Assembly: GCF_016908195.1 (NCBI RefSeq)
Contig: NZ_JAFBDK010000005.1
Coordinates: 182,193-246,192 of the forward strand
Source: Jeotgalibacillus terrae
Lineage (GTDB): Bacteria; Bacillota; Bacilli; Bacillales; Jeotgalibacillaceae
Reading direction: 5' to 3'
DNA length: 64,000 nucleotides
Shown: positions 8,427 to 16,275 of the stretch, piece after piece
Layout of the letters: each line of letters starts with the position of its first letter
Numbering within the stretch: the first letter of the stretch is position 1
Program-made: the position numbers and the translations under genes
Notes under the pieces: generated by a model
The model's input: only the letters and a program-made list of their open reading frames with translations
Told to the model about the DNA's origin: nothing
Databases searched by the model: none

Positions 8427-8871
8427 GCTGATGCGTGTCCATATATTTTTTCAAGCGGTCGCAAAGTGATTGCACGTCACTGATGTTTCTCATGGGAGCC
8501 TCTTCCCAATCATACACTGCACTTGGTCCCCAGTATTTTTCAGGTGTACCGGGATAGCGGGGGACAATATGCATATGGAGGTGCGGGACAGCGTGACCAG
8601 TCACAAAAGAATAAATGTGCTCAGCTTTTTCAACTTCCATCAGAGCTCTGCTTACTTTTGACATCGCCACACCAAAAGCTGATGCCTCGGCCGGGTTCAT
8701 ATCACCAAGCCCGGGCGCATGTCTTTTAAGGTCAATTACAAGGTGCCCGAGATAGACGGGATTGCCATTTCCATCTATATGACCAATCGATATAAAGTCA
8801 TCCTCAAAAATAGTACTGCCAGCCGTCTTCATTATTCCCGCATGCTTGTCGCATATAAAACAGTCTCCCAT
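8419..8871 (-). CDS. HIT family nucleotide-binding protein
   Basis: A 150-residue histidine-triad protein with the motif HLHMHIVPRY at about 97-106, in which the triad His residues carry out nucleotidyl transfer or hydrolysis of nucleoside phosphoramidates or dinucleotides. An N-terminal CFIC pair (residues 4-7) with nearby His suggests the zinc site seen in some HIT enzymes. GTG, TTG and two ATG codons are stacked at the start; the ATG at 8871 is chosen because GAGGTG lies 6 bases before it. The last 8 bases overlap the start of the PP2C-like gene. Confidence 0.85.
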   Translation of the reverse strand: MGDCFICDKHAGIMKTAGSTIFEDDFISIGHIDGNGNPVYLGHLVIDLKRHAPGLGDMNPAEASAFGVAMSKVSRALMEVEKAEHIYSFVTGHAVPHLHMHIVPRYPGTPEKYWGPSAVYDWEEAPMRNISDVQSLCDRLKKYMDTHQHA

Positions 8872-9080
8872 CATCAACACCTCAGCTTCTTAGATTCCAA
8901 TTATTATAATACAGTGGGTCATTAAATGGTACATTTTTCTAAAAACAAACTTCATGTCAGATGCCGCTTAGAAATTTTCAATTATATAATCGGAACTCGC
9001 AGGAAATGTCGGGATGATTGAAGAAGCAGAATGTAAGAATAATCACTATTAGAACGAACGACCAACCAAGGAGGATCATA

Positions 9081-9452
9081 ATGGAAACCTTTCAGGAATT
9101 TCTCGATACGATTGACAATGAAGAGCACAGAGCACAAACAAAAGAAGTACTGGATTGGGTGGAAGAAAAATATCCTGAGCTGGCTCAAAAAGTAGCCTGG
9201 AATCAGCCGATGTTTACGCATCACGGAACTTTTATCATTGCGTTTAGTACATCAAAAAAGCACCTTGCAGTCTCTCCTGAAAAAGCAGGCATTGATTATT
9301 TTATGGATGAAATCAAAGATAGAGGACATGATCACAGTAAAATGCTAGTGCGTTTTCCGTGGAATCAGCAGGTTGATTATGAGCTGCTTGGAAAGATGAT
9401 TGAGTTTAATTTAAAGGACAAAGCAGAATGTACGACTTTCTGGCGTAAATAA
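9081..9452 (+). CDS. fra: Intracellular iron chaperone, YdhG/Fra family (DUF1801)
   Basis: A 123-residue protein of the DUF1801 family. The pattern METFQEFLDTI, YPELAQKVAWNQPMF, LAVSPEKAG and MLVRFPW is characteristic. B. subtilis Fra (YdhG) is a frataxin-like cytosolic iron chaperone of about the same length that supplies iron for Fe-S cluster assembly. The start is the ATG at 9081 behind AAGGAGGA; the frame is open 21 codons upstream but without a ribosome binding site. It is a single gene. Confidence 0.8.
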   Translation: METFQEFLDTIDNEEHRAQTKEVLDWVEEKYPELAQKVAWNQPMFTHHGTFIIAFSTSKKHLAVSPEKAGIDYFMDEIKDRGHDHSKMLVRFPWNQQVDYELLGKMIEFNLKDKAECTTFWRK

Positions 9453-9558
9453 TCTGAAAAACTTTCCTGAATATTGAAAATTGAATCGATTGTTTCAAGC
9501 GTGCTAGTTTAAGAGCAAAGGTGCGATTCTATTTTCATGTAAAAGGAGAGGGAAGTTG

Positions 9559-10209
9559 ATGGCGGATAAAGTGATGGTCATTATTGGTGCCGGACCGGGG
9601 ATTGGATTGAGCACAGCGAAAAGATTTGGAAAAGAAGGCTATACGATTGCGCTGGTCGCAAGAGATGAGGACAGGCTGCTTGAAGCAGTGGATGGGCTGG
9701 AGGAACTGGACATTGAAGCTGAATCGTTTTATGCAAATGCGTTCTCCAATGAGAGTCTGAAAGCCGCAATCAAATATGTGCATGACCTTTACGGACGGAT
9801 TGATATTCTGATGTATAACGCCTATACATTCCGGCAGGGCCCGCCAACTGAACTCGATCCGGCTGATCTGTTGAATGACCTTCAGGTGGATGCTGTCGGT
9901 GCGCTTGCTAGTGTTCAGGCTGCACTTCCCTTTATGGAAGAAGGGTGCACGATTCTTCTGACAGGCGGTGTACTTGGTGTGAAGCCGATGAAGAACTTTG
10001 CGTCTGTATCTGTTGGGAAGGCTGCGATGCGGATTCTTGCGATGACGCTTCATCAGGAGTTGAAGTCAAAAGGAATTTATGTCGGCACTTTGACGATTAA
10101 TGGGTTTGTGAAACCGGATACGTATTTTTCGCCTGATAATATTGCTGAGAAGATGTATGAGATGGCAGTGGCACGGGATGGTGTGGAGTGGACGTTTGAT
10201 CGGAAATGA
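9559..10209 (+). CDS. SDR-family protein lacking the usual catalytic residues
   Basis: A 216-residue short-chain dehydrogenase/reductase. The Rossmann glycine motif GAGPGIG is at 10-16 and a nucleotide-selecting ARDEDR follows at 35-40. The active-site Lys is present (K154), but Val150 stands where the catalytic Tyr of YxxxK belongs, and Gly137 stands where the Ser should be. It therefore binds a dinucleotide but is probably not a classical oxidoreductase. The ATG at 9559 is preferred over the adjacent TTG; AAAAGGAGAG lies upstream. The nearest relatives are 'SDR family' proteins of unknown role. Confidence 0.75.
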   Translation: MADKVMVIIGAGPGIGLSTAKRFGKEGYTIALVARDEDRLLEAVDGLEELDIEAESFYANAFSNESLKAAIKYVHDLYGRIDILMYNAYTFRQGPPTELDPADLLNDLQVDAVGALASVQAALPFMEEGCTILLTGGVLGVKPMKNFASVSVGKAAMRILAMTLHQELKSKGIYVGTLTINGFVKPDTYFSPDNIAEKMYEMAVARDGVEWTFDRK

Positions 10210-10214
10210 AAAGA

Positions 10215-10243
10215 AACCGGAGCGGCATATACCGTCTCCGGTT
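10215..10243 (+). terminator. Hairpin between convergent genes
   Basis: The 8-bp arms AACCGGAG (10215-10222) and CTCCGGTT (10236-10243) extend inward with a one-base bulge. The hairpin lies between the SDR gene and the leftward WYL regulator and can serve both, although the T-run on either side is weak. Confidence 0.6.
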
Positions 10244-10246
10244 ATG

Positions 10247-11146
10247 TTATTCGTATTGATTCAAACTCTCCTGATAATGTCCTTTTACCTTTTTAATTAG
10301 TTCTTCAGGCTCCAACACTTTTACGTGAGTGCCATAAGAAAGAAGCTGTGATGCTGTATATGATAATTCTTCATAAGGAATATCTCCTTTCCATACCCCA
10401 TCTGATACATCTTTGAAAAATGGATCTGCTTTTGCCCGCCGTTCTCCTTCAGCAGTAAAAGCCAGAACTGTCCGGACTGATGGTCGTTCCTCAGGCTGCC
10501 TGAGCCATTCGGATAGTGAGGGAAGCTGTTCAAGCCGTTCTTCGCCAATTGTTCCAGCATGAATTCTGTCAGCGCGATATAGTAGAATCTTTCGTTTGTA
10601 TAAGGCAGGCATATACCAAGTCTGATCAAAGTACAGACCTATAGGGAACACATTTACCTTTCTTATCCCCCGTGAAGATTCATACGTCATCACTAACTCC
10701 CTCTGTTCGAGCGCCGCCTGCAAAATCACTGTGGTCCACTGGCTGTTGCCTGAAGCATATGACGCATGGAAGGCGACTTTACTTTCTACAGATCTGATTC
10801 TCTCTTTCGTTGACTCCGGCAACTCTGCAAAGTAATGTTCAGCAAGGTGGCTTCTGATTTCACCAAAGGGGAGGTCAGGAACCTGCTCAAGGTAGTGAAG
10901 CATCAAATAAAGACCTATCGCTTCGTTTTCATTTAACTGAAGAGGTGGCAGTAATCTATTCGGCAGCACTCTGTACCCACCATATCTCCCTGGTTCAGAA
11001 TAGAGAGGGAAACCAATCTTCTGCAGCTTGTCGAGATCACGTTGAATGGTTCTGGTAGAAACGTTAAAACGTGTGGCCAGTTCTGAAGCAGAAAATTTCC
11101 TGTTGGGTTCAAGTATGCGCATTAAAGTCAGCTGTCTTTTATTCAT
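10247..11146 (-). CDS. YafY-type transcriptional regulator (HTH-WYL)
   Basis: A 299-residue regulator. The N-terminal winged helix (about 1-55; SASELATRFNVSTRTIQRDL is the helix-turn-helix) is followed by a WYL ligand-binding domain (about 135-220; VFPIGLYFDQTWYMPAL) and a C-terminal extension (to 299). WYL proteins sense small ligands, often nucleotides. The start is the ATG at 11146 behind GGAG; a TTG six codons upstream is less likely. It is divergent from the RibD-like reductase gene at 11224 across about 77 bases, so that gene is its likely target. Confidence 0.85.
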   Translation of the reverse strand: MNKRQLTLMRILEPNRKFSASELATRFNVSTRTIQRDLDKLQKIGFPLYSEPGRYGGYRVLPNRLLPPLQLNENEAIGLYLMLHYLEQVPDLPFGEIRSHLAEHYFAELPESTKERIRSVESKVAFHASYASGNSQWTTVILQAALEQRELVMTYESSRGIRKVNVFPIGLYFDQTWYMPALYKRKILLYRADRIHAGTIGEERLEQLPSLSEWLRQPEERPSVRTVLAFTAEGERRAKADPFFKDVSDGVWKGDIPYEELSYTASQLLSYGTHVKVLEPEELIKKVKGHYQESLNQYE

Positions 11147-11223
11147 GATTATTTCTCCGTTCAATTACGACGTATATTGTCATAGTTCTATTATAAACTT
11201 AATGGTGAAAGGAGATGAATCAC

Positions 11224-11748
11224 ATGAGTAAAAACATTTTATACATCGCAATGAGTCTCGATGGTATGATCGCAAAATCGGATCATTCTCTTGATTGGCT
11301 GTTGAAAGCTGAAGGTGAGGAGGATAACGGCTATAATCACTTTTACAGCGGAATTTCTTCGGTGGTCATGGGGAACCGGACCTATCAGGAAGTGTTGAAA
11401 ATGATGGACGAACCGCCTTATCAGGATCGACCTGTGTACGTGCTATCAAGAACGGTGAAGGAGGATGGTTATGCGACATTTACTTCAGAGCCGGTAGAAA
11501 CACTGTTGCCTGAACTCCAAAAAAAGCACGATGGCCCGGTCTGGGTCGTTGGCGGTGGAGAGGTAATTAAGGCGTGCATGGCGTCTGAAAGTATTGATGA
11601 ATATTATATCGCGGTCATTCCTGTGGTGTTGGGTGAAGGTATTCCGCTATTTCCTGAGGGGACAAAGTATACGGAATTAAAGTTAAAAGGAACCGAAATC
11701 TATAATCAGATTGTGATGCTGCATTATGTGAAAAAACAAGCGGAATGA
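11224..11748 (+). CDS. Dihydrofolate reductase / RibD C-terminal family protein
   Basis: A 174-residue protein of the RibD_C/DHFR-like family (YyaP/YwjB type): it opens with NILYIAMSLDGMIAKSD and contains VVMGNRTYQEVL, VYVLSRT, VWVVGGGEVIK (NADPH-binding loop) and VIPVVLGEGIPLF. It is likely an NADPH-dependent reductase; true folate reduction is unproven. The ATG at 11224 follows AAAGGAG with 9-base spacing; the ATG three codons upstream overlaps the Shine-Dalgarno. It is divergent from the WYL regulator, a common pairing for this family. Confidence 0.85.
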   Translation: MSKNILYIAMSLDGMIAKSDHSLDWLLKAEGEEDNGYNHFYSGISSVVMGNRTYQEVLKMMDEPPYQDRPVYVLSRTVKEDGYATFTSEPVETLLPELQKKHDGPVWVVGGGEVIKACMASESIDEYYIAVIPVVLGEGIPLFPEGTKYTELKLKGTEIYNQIVMLHYVKKQAE

Positions 11749-11766
11749 GGATTAATCATTCCGCTT
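11738..11766 (+). terminator. Bidirectional terminator
   Basis: The arms AAGCGGAATGA (11738-11748) and TCATTCCGCTT (11756-11766) pair perfectly over 11 bp with a 7-base loop, followed by TGTTCT. The hairpin lies at the convergence of the reductase and the following acetyltransferase gene. Confidence 0.75.
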
Positions 11767-11788
11767 TGTTCTAAGCGTTCAATTTTTG

Positions 11789-12193
11789 TTAAATGCCGGA
11801 CTGCTTTGTATAGTGTCTCACAATCATTCCATTCGTTTTGTGCATACCAAACCGTTCATAATAAGGAACCAGTTCGTCATCACAACAGAGATCAACCATG
11901 TAAAAATCTTTTAATTGTTCAAGCATCAGACGAACGAGTTCGCTGCCGACACCTTCATGTTTGTAAGCAGGCAGCACTTCTAGAAGTGGAATATAAGCAG
12001 ACAGGACGCCATCACTGATTGCCGTGATAAAACCGATGACCTGTTGCTTCGCATCGTCAGTTGCAACCACGATGTGACTGCTTTTTGCTAAAAGCTCCAG
12101 ATGTTTCTGTGGTGACGGTGGATCAGGCCATCCGTCAAAAAATCCTTCGAGCATATTTGGTGTAATGCCGTTTGTGTCATAATAAAAATTCAA
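11789..12193 (-). CDS. GNAT family N-acetyltransferase
   Basis: A 134-residue single-domain acetyltransferase. The acetyl-CoA loop is seen as YKHEGVGSEL (about 77-86), preceded by the beta-strand AYIPLLEVLP and followed by VPYYERFGM, the usual C-terminal GNAT segment. The substrate is unknown. The start is TTG at 12193 with AAGGAG 10 bases upstream; no ATG fits better. It is a single gene, convergent with the RibD-like reductase. Confidence 0.85.
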   Translation of the reverse strand: MNFYYDTNGITPNMLEGFFDGWPDPPSPQKHLELLAKSSHIVVATDDAKQQVIGFITAISDGVLSAYIPLLEVLPAYKHEGVGSELVRLMLEQLKDFYMVDLCCDDELVPYYERFGMHKTNGMIVRHYTKQSGI

Positions 12194-12339
12194 TTCAGTC
12201 AGCTCCTTTTTTAGTCATTGGATAGGAGAAGCTGAAAAATCAATTATAGAGTAGCAAAATCAAGACCTCCAGACGCAGGGTTATAGATACCATTCTTCAT
12301 AAAATGCAATATTCCTTCATTACAATTGATAAAACAAAG

Positions 12340-12371
12340 AATCCGAATCGCTGTTTGATGCGATCCGGATT
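12340..12371 (-). terminator. Terminator of the tct operon
   Basis: The arms at 12340-12351 and 12360-12371 (AATCCGAATCGC / GCGATCCGGATT) pair over 12 bp with one mismatch. On the minus strand the hairpin is followed by a T-rich run (ttctttgtttt). It lies just past the tctA stop codon. Confidence 0.75.
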
Positions 12372-12375
12372 TTTA

Positions 12376-13866
12376 TTAGCTCACCTTATACTTTCTCCGA
12401 CCTTTTAAAAGAGGGAAAAGAATCGTTAGCAGCCCCACTGCGATAAGCGAGAGCGCAATAGGTTTATCAAGGAAAATGCCAAAACTTCCATTTGAAATGG
12501 TCAGCGTCTGTCTGAGTGACTGCTCCATCATACCACCAAGTATGAATGCCAGAATGAAAGGGGCAGCCGGGAATGAGAACATCCTCATGAAGAACCCAAT
12601 GACACCAAAAGCTAAAAGCAGGTAAAGATCAAAAGTATTAAAGCTGATCGCATATACACCAATTAAGCTGAAGATGATGACAAGTGAAATCAAAAGAGGG
12701 CGTGGGATTTTCAGGATCTTTGAGATATATGGAATCAGTGGCAGGTTCAAGACCAGCAGAATGATGTTCCCTACATACATACTCGCAATAATTCCCCAGA
12801 AAATCTCCGGGCGATCCTGCACTAGCAGAGGGCCTGGCTGAACCCCTAAGACGAGAAAGGCTCCGAGTAAAACAGCTGTTGTACCTGACCCTGGAATTCC
12901 AAGACTGAGTAATGGAACAAACGCGCCGCTCGTTGCAGCATTATTGGCTGTTTCAGGTGCAGCAAGACCTTTGATAGACCCCTTGCCAAATTCCTCGGGA
13001 TTCTTTGCAATTTTCTTTTCCGTGATGTAAGCAATAAATGACGCAATGGTTGCACCTGCACCAGGTAACACCCCGATAATAAAGCCGAGGAATGACTGTC
13101 TGGAGACGGGTCCACTCATTTCTTTTATATCCTGCTTAGAAAGACGCAGACTGCCGATATTTTTACTCTGTCCATCATCTTTCTCATTTCTGTTCAGAAC
13201 AAGCGTACACACTTCAGCAAGTGCAAACAGTCCAAGTGCAACAACAAGGAAATCGATCCCTTCTAAAAGGTTTGGATTGCCAAAAGTAAAGCGGCTTGTC
13301 CCTGTCTGTGCATCAATTCCGATTGTGACAACCATAAAGCCGAGTGTTGCTGAAATAAAAGCTTTAATGGCTGACCCATCAGCAAGACTCGCAATGGCGG
13401 TCAATCCAAGAAACATTAGTGCAAAGTATTCAGCGGGGCCGAATGAAATGGCTACTGCTGAGAGAAGCGGGGTGAAGAGCATCAGTAATACAACACTCAC
13501 TGTTCCCCCTGTAAATGAAGCGATCGCTGCAATCGCAAGTGCCTTGCCGGCTTTTCCCTGCTTGGCCATTGGATAACCATCAAAGGCTGTTGCGACTGTT
13601 CCTGCTACACCTGGTGCATTTAATAAAATAGAGGAGCTTGAACCGCCAAAAATTGCACCGTAGTAGACACCTGCCATCATGACAAGGGCAATCGAAGGGT
13701 CCATTGAATAAGTGATCGGTATCATAATGGCAATCGCACTGATCGGTCCGAGCCCTGGCATCATTCCAATAAAAGTACCGACAAATACACCGATAAATAC
13801 AAATAACAATCCTTCAAGACTGAAGGCTACCTGAAATCCTGACATTAGACCGGAGAATGCATCCAT
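12376..13866 (-). CDS. tctA: Tripartite tricarboxylate transporter, large permease TctA
   Basis: A 496-residue membrane protein with about 12 helices, the large permease of a TctCBA carrier. Family hallmarks are the Gly/Pro-rich GTFIGMMPGLGPISAIA (about 29-45) and a second GxxPGxGAT repeat (LPGAGATIASFIAY, about 270). In this family the solute arrives bound to TctC and is moved with a cation gradient; substrates are citrate, tartrate or other small carboxylates. It is the last gene of the operon, 15 bases after tctB, and is full length. Confidence 0.92.
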   Translation of the reverse strand: MDAFSGLMSGFQVAFSLEGLLFVFIGVFVGTFIGMMPGLGPISAIAIMIPITYSMDPSIALVMMAGVYYGAIFGGSSSSILLNAPGVAGTVATAFDGYPMAKQGKAGKALAIAAIASFTGGTVSVVLLMLFTPLLSAVAISFGPAEYFALMFLGLTAIASLADGSAIKAFISATLGFMVVTIGIDAQTGTSRFTFGNPNLLEGIDFLVVALGLFALAEVCTLVLNRNEKDDGQSKNIGSLRLSKQDIKEMSGPVSRQSFLGFIIGVLPGAGATIASFIAYITEKKIAKNPEEFGKGSIKGLAAPETANNAATSGAFVPLLSLGIPGSGTTAVLLGAFLVLGVQPGPLLVQDRPEIFWGIIASMYVGNIILLVLNLPLIPYISKILKIPRPLLISLVIIFSLIGVYAISFNTFDLYLLLAFGVIGFFMRMFSFPAAPFILAFILGGMMEQSLRQTLTISNGSFGIFLDKPIALSLIAVGLLTILFPLLKGRRKYKVS

Positions 13867-13881
13867 ACTGTCACCTCTTTT

Positions 13882-14340
13882 CTAAAATGGAAGTATGCCC
13901 GCAGGCAGATTGATTTTGAGTAAGTAGTTAAACAGTCCGTAAATGGCCAGTGAGAATACGACAGAAGTGATCACGTTTGTAACATGGTGCTTATAATCAA
14001 GGTAAAGGGAACAGACAAAAATAAAAACGGTTGTCATGACTACAAAACCTATCATTTCGAGCAGGAAAATATAAATGAGAATCATCCCGGCAACAACGAG
14101 AAGATTTATCACATGCTGTTTGGAGATTTTTCTTTTTTCCTTATCAGCTTCTGTTTCATTTTTCTTATCTAGATAAAGCAATAATGCAAAGAACAGCAGA
14201 AGGAATCCGAGTCCTTTTGGAATAACGTCTGCATCGATCAGCGCATTGGAATAACCCGGCAGGTTAAAGCTTAAGAGCAGATATACGATTGCGATGACTG
14301 CGACTACAAGTGCCGCTTTTTGGTTTGTTTTTGCCAGCAT
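13882..14340 (-). CDS. tctB: Tripartite tricarboxylate transporter, small permease TctB
   Basis: A 152-residue protein with four predicted helices (about 8-26, 40-57, 75-98 and 105-140) and a charged loop KKNETEADKEKRK between the second and third. This is the size and topology of the TctB subunit that works with TctA. It lies between tctC and tctA on the same strand, with short gaps. A Shine-Dalgarno GAGGTGA precedes the start. Confidence 0.85.
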   Translation of the reverse strand: MLAKTNQKAALVVAVIAIVYLLLSFNLPGYSNALIDADVIPKGLGFLLLFFALLLYLDKKNETEADKEKRKISKQHVINLLVVAGMILIYIFLLEMIGFVVMTTVFIFVCSLYLDYKHHVTNVITSVVFSLAIYGLFNYLLKINLPAGILPF

Positions 14341-14409
14341 AGCCGTTGTTCACCTCATTTCTATTTAAGGGAGATAGCAGTACACACGTCATGCTATCCC
14401 TCTGAACAT

Positions 14410-15417
14410 TTATTCTCTCGCCAATCCAAGCTCATCCAGTAATGCCTGCATTGATTCTGCTTCTTCCTCAAGGAATGCAGCATATTCTTCGCTGTCCATG
14501 TACATTTCACCCCAGCCGTACTTTTCGCGAATCTCAATCCATGCTTCCGAATCATTCAGCTCTTTGAACTTCTCTTCATAATAAGTGACTGCTGCTTCGT
14601 CCATACCAGGGGGCCCAAAGAAGCCTCTCCAGTTAATAAATGTTTCATCAATTCCCTGTTCAATTGCGGTAGGGAAGTCTGACAGTACTTCACCTTCCAG
14701 ACGTTCCTCAGCTGTAATGCCAAGTACTTTAACTTTTCCGGCACGTACCTGCTCAATCGTTTCTGCTACACCGGTTGTGAAAACATCTACACTGCCATTC
14801 AGCACTGAAGTCAGTCCACCTGACTCCGGATCAGAGATATATTTAAGGTTAGTCACATCAACACCCGCAGCTTTTGCAATTTTAACGAATTGCATATGAT
14901 CCATGCTTCCAGGTGAAGAGGTGCCGACAATACTGACACTTTGAGGGTCTTCTTTCATATCATCAAATAAATCATTCAGGTTATCCCACTCAGCGTCTGC
15001 TTTTACAACAAATGCCCCATAATCAGCAATCACATTGGCAAGTGGAGTGAAGTCTTCATGACTGTATTCTGACTGGCCGTTCAATGGAACCAGAATGAGA
15101 GGTGGAGAGCCTACAAACATATGGTGCGGACTTTCTTCCTGACCTGCAATATACGCCCAGCCAATGGCACCGCCGCCGCCGGCTTTATTCACGACAGGCA
15201 GGCGCTGATCAATAATCTCTTCTTCTTCAAATACCTGAGACACCATTCTGGCAGTAGTATCCCAGCCGCCTCCTGGTCCTGCAGGTGCTGTGATCTCAAT
15301 AGGTTGAGTAGGTGTCCAGTTGCCGTCTTCGTCCGTTGCACCGGAAGAACTGTTTCCGCATCCGGCTGCTGTAACCAATAGAAGTGAAGCAGCTGCTGTT
15401 CCGAATAGTTTTTTCAT
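14410..15417 (-). CDS. tctC: Tricarboxylate-binding lipoprotein TctC
   Basis: A 335-residue extracytoplasmic solute receptor. It has a lipoprotein signal with lipobox (LLVTAAGCGNSS, Cys at about 20), then the mature TctC fold (PIEITAPAGPGGGWDTTARM is the typical first ligand loop; GGGGAIGWAYIAG follows). It binds a carboxylate and hands it to TctAB. A strong AAGGGGGAA ribosome binding site and its place as first gene fit the high level at which receptors are made. The upstream region carries a cre site, and a dedicated two-component system lies next door. Confidence 0.92.
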   Translation of the reverse strand: MKKLFGTAAASLLLVTAAGCGNSSSGATDEDGNWTPTQPIEITAPAGPGGGWDTTARMVSQVFEEEEIIDQRLPVVNKAGGGGAIGWAYIAGQEESPHHMFVGSPPLILVPLNGQSEYSHEDFTPLANVIADYGAFVVKADAEWDNLNDLFDDMKEDPQSVSIVGTSSPGSMDHMQFVKIAKAAGVDVTNLKYISDPESGGLTSVLNGSVDVFTTGVAETIEQVRAGKVKVLGITAEERLEGEVLSDFPTAIEQGIDETFINWRGFFGPPGMDEAAVTYYEEKFKELNDSEAWIEIREKYGWGEMYMDSEEYAAFLEEEAESMQALLDELGLARE

Positions 15418-15487
15418 GATATTTCCCCCTTGTTTGTGATTGAATGATTGTATCCTTTGGCGTTATGTTAAATGAGAATATTCAAAA

Positions 15488-15501
15488 TGTAACCGTTTAC
15501 A
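15488..15501 (-). promoter_or_regulatory. CcpA cre site upstream of tctC
   Basis: TGTAACCGTTTACA matches the consensus TGWAANCGNTNWCA at every defined position. It lies 71 bases before the tctC start and about 36 bases upstream of a -10-like TACAAT (minus strand, 15447-15452) that lacks a good -35, as expected for an activator-dependent promoter. Carbon catabolite control of tctCBA is inferred. Confidence 0.75.
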
Positions 15502-15555
15502 ATTTAACCTTCATAAAGAACTTTTAGGGGATATTGTTCATTTTGTTCACGAAAA

Positions 15556-15582
15556 AACACCTCCGCAATGAAGGGAGGTGTT
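15556..15582 (-). terminator. Terminator after the tct two-component system
   Basis: The arms AACACCTCC (15556-15564) and GGAGGTGTT (15574-15582) pair over 9 bp. On the minus strand the hairpin is followed by TTTTTT. It separates the kinase-regulator operon from the tctCBA promoter. Confidence 0.85.
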
Positions 15583-15588
15583 ATACAT

Positions 15589-16260
15589 TTATGCTAAATA
15601 ATATTTCCGTTCAGGTCTGCCGACGATCCCATATTCAAGTTCTGCTTTTGCTTCCCCTGATGAAATCATGTATTCAAGGTAACGTCTGGCAGTTGTTCTC
15701 GAAGCGCCCATATTCTGGCCAAGCTCTTCAGCATTTATTCCTTTGTCCAGTGTACGCATCATGTCTTTTACTTTTTGCAGCGTCAGCGGATCAATCCCTT
15801 TTGGCAACAGGGTTGGCATAGTCTCTGAAGGCCGCTGGTTCGAAAACATCTGATCAATGACCGCCTGTGTGAGTTCATGATTGGAATCAATCAGCTGCTT
15901 TCTTTTTCGTACCTTTTCAATCGCACTCTTAAAGCGTTCAAATGTAACTGGCTTCACAATATAATCAGCGGCACCGTAACGGACGGCTGGCTCCACGACT
16001 TCTTTTTCAGTAGAAGCGGTAATTAATATAACGTCAGTTCCGGGCCATCTTTCACGGATTTCCGGTAAAAGGGAAAGACCTGTCCGGTCAGGAAGGTAAT
16101 TATCGAGAAGCAGGAGATCTGTTTCTTCTTGCTCAAGCAGTTCCAGTGCTTCTTTCGCGTTCAGTGCTTTGCCTGTTACTTTTATGTGGTCAAGCTTTTC
16201 TAAGAATTGTTCATGAATGGAGGCGACACGGAAGTCATCCTCTGCGATTGCAACTTTCAT
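15589..16260 (-). CDS. Response regulator, CitT/DctR type
   Basis: A 223-residue response regulator. The receiver domain (1-120) has the acidic pair D8-D9, the phospho-acceptor Asp53 (LLLLDNYLPDRTG), Thr in the ILITAS strand and Lys in IVKPVTF. The C-terminal part (about 150-223) holds a helix-turn-helix (INAEELGQNMGASRTTARRY) of the CitB/CitT type, which activates carboxylate-uptake genes. It follows its kinase by 15 bases and precedes tctCBA, so it is the likely activator of that operon. Confidence 0.88.
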   Translation of the reverse strand: MKVAIAEDDFRVASIHEQFLEKLDHIKVTGKALNAKEALELLEQEETDLLLLDNYLPDRTGLSLLPEIRERWPGTDVILITASTEKEVVEPAVRYGAADYIVKPVTFERFKSAIEKVRKRKQLIDSNHELTQAVIDQMFSNQRPSETMPTLLPKGIDPLTLQKVKDMMRTLDKGINAEELGQNMGASRTTARRYLEYMISSGEAKAELEYGIVGRPERKYYLA

Positions 16261-16275
16261 CAGGTTTTCCTCCCA

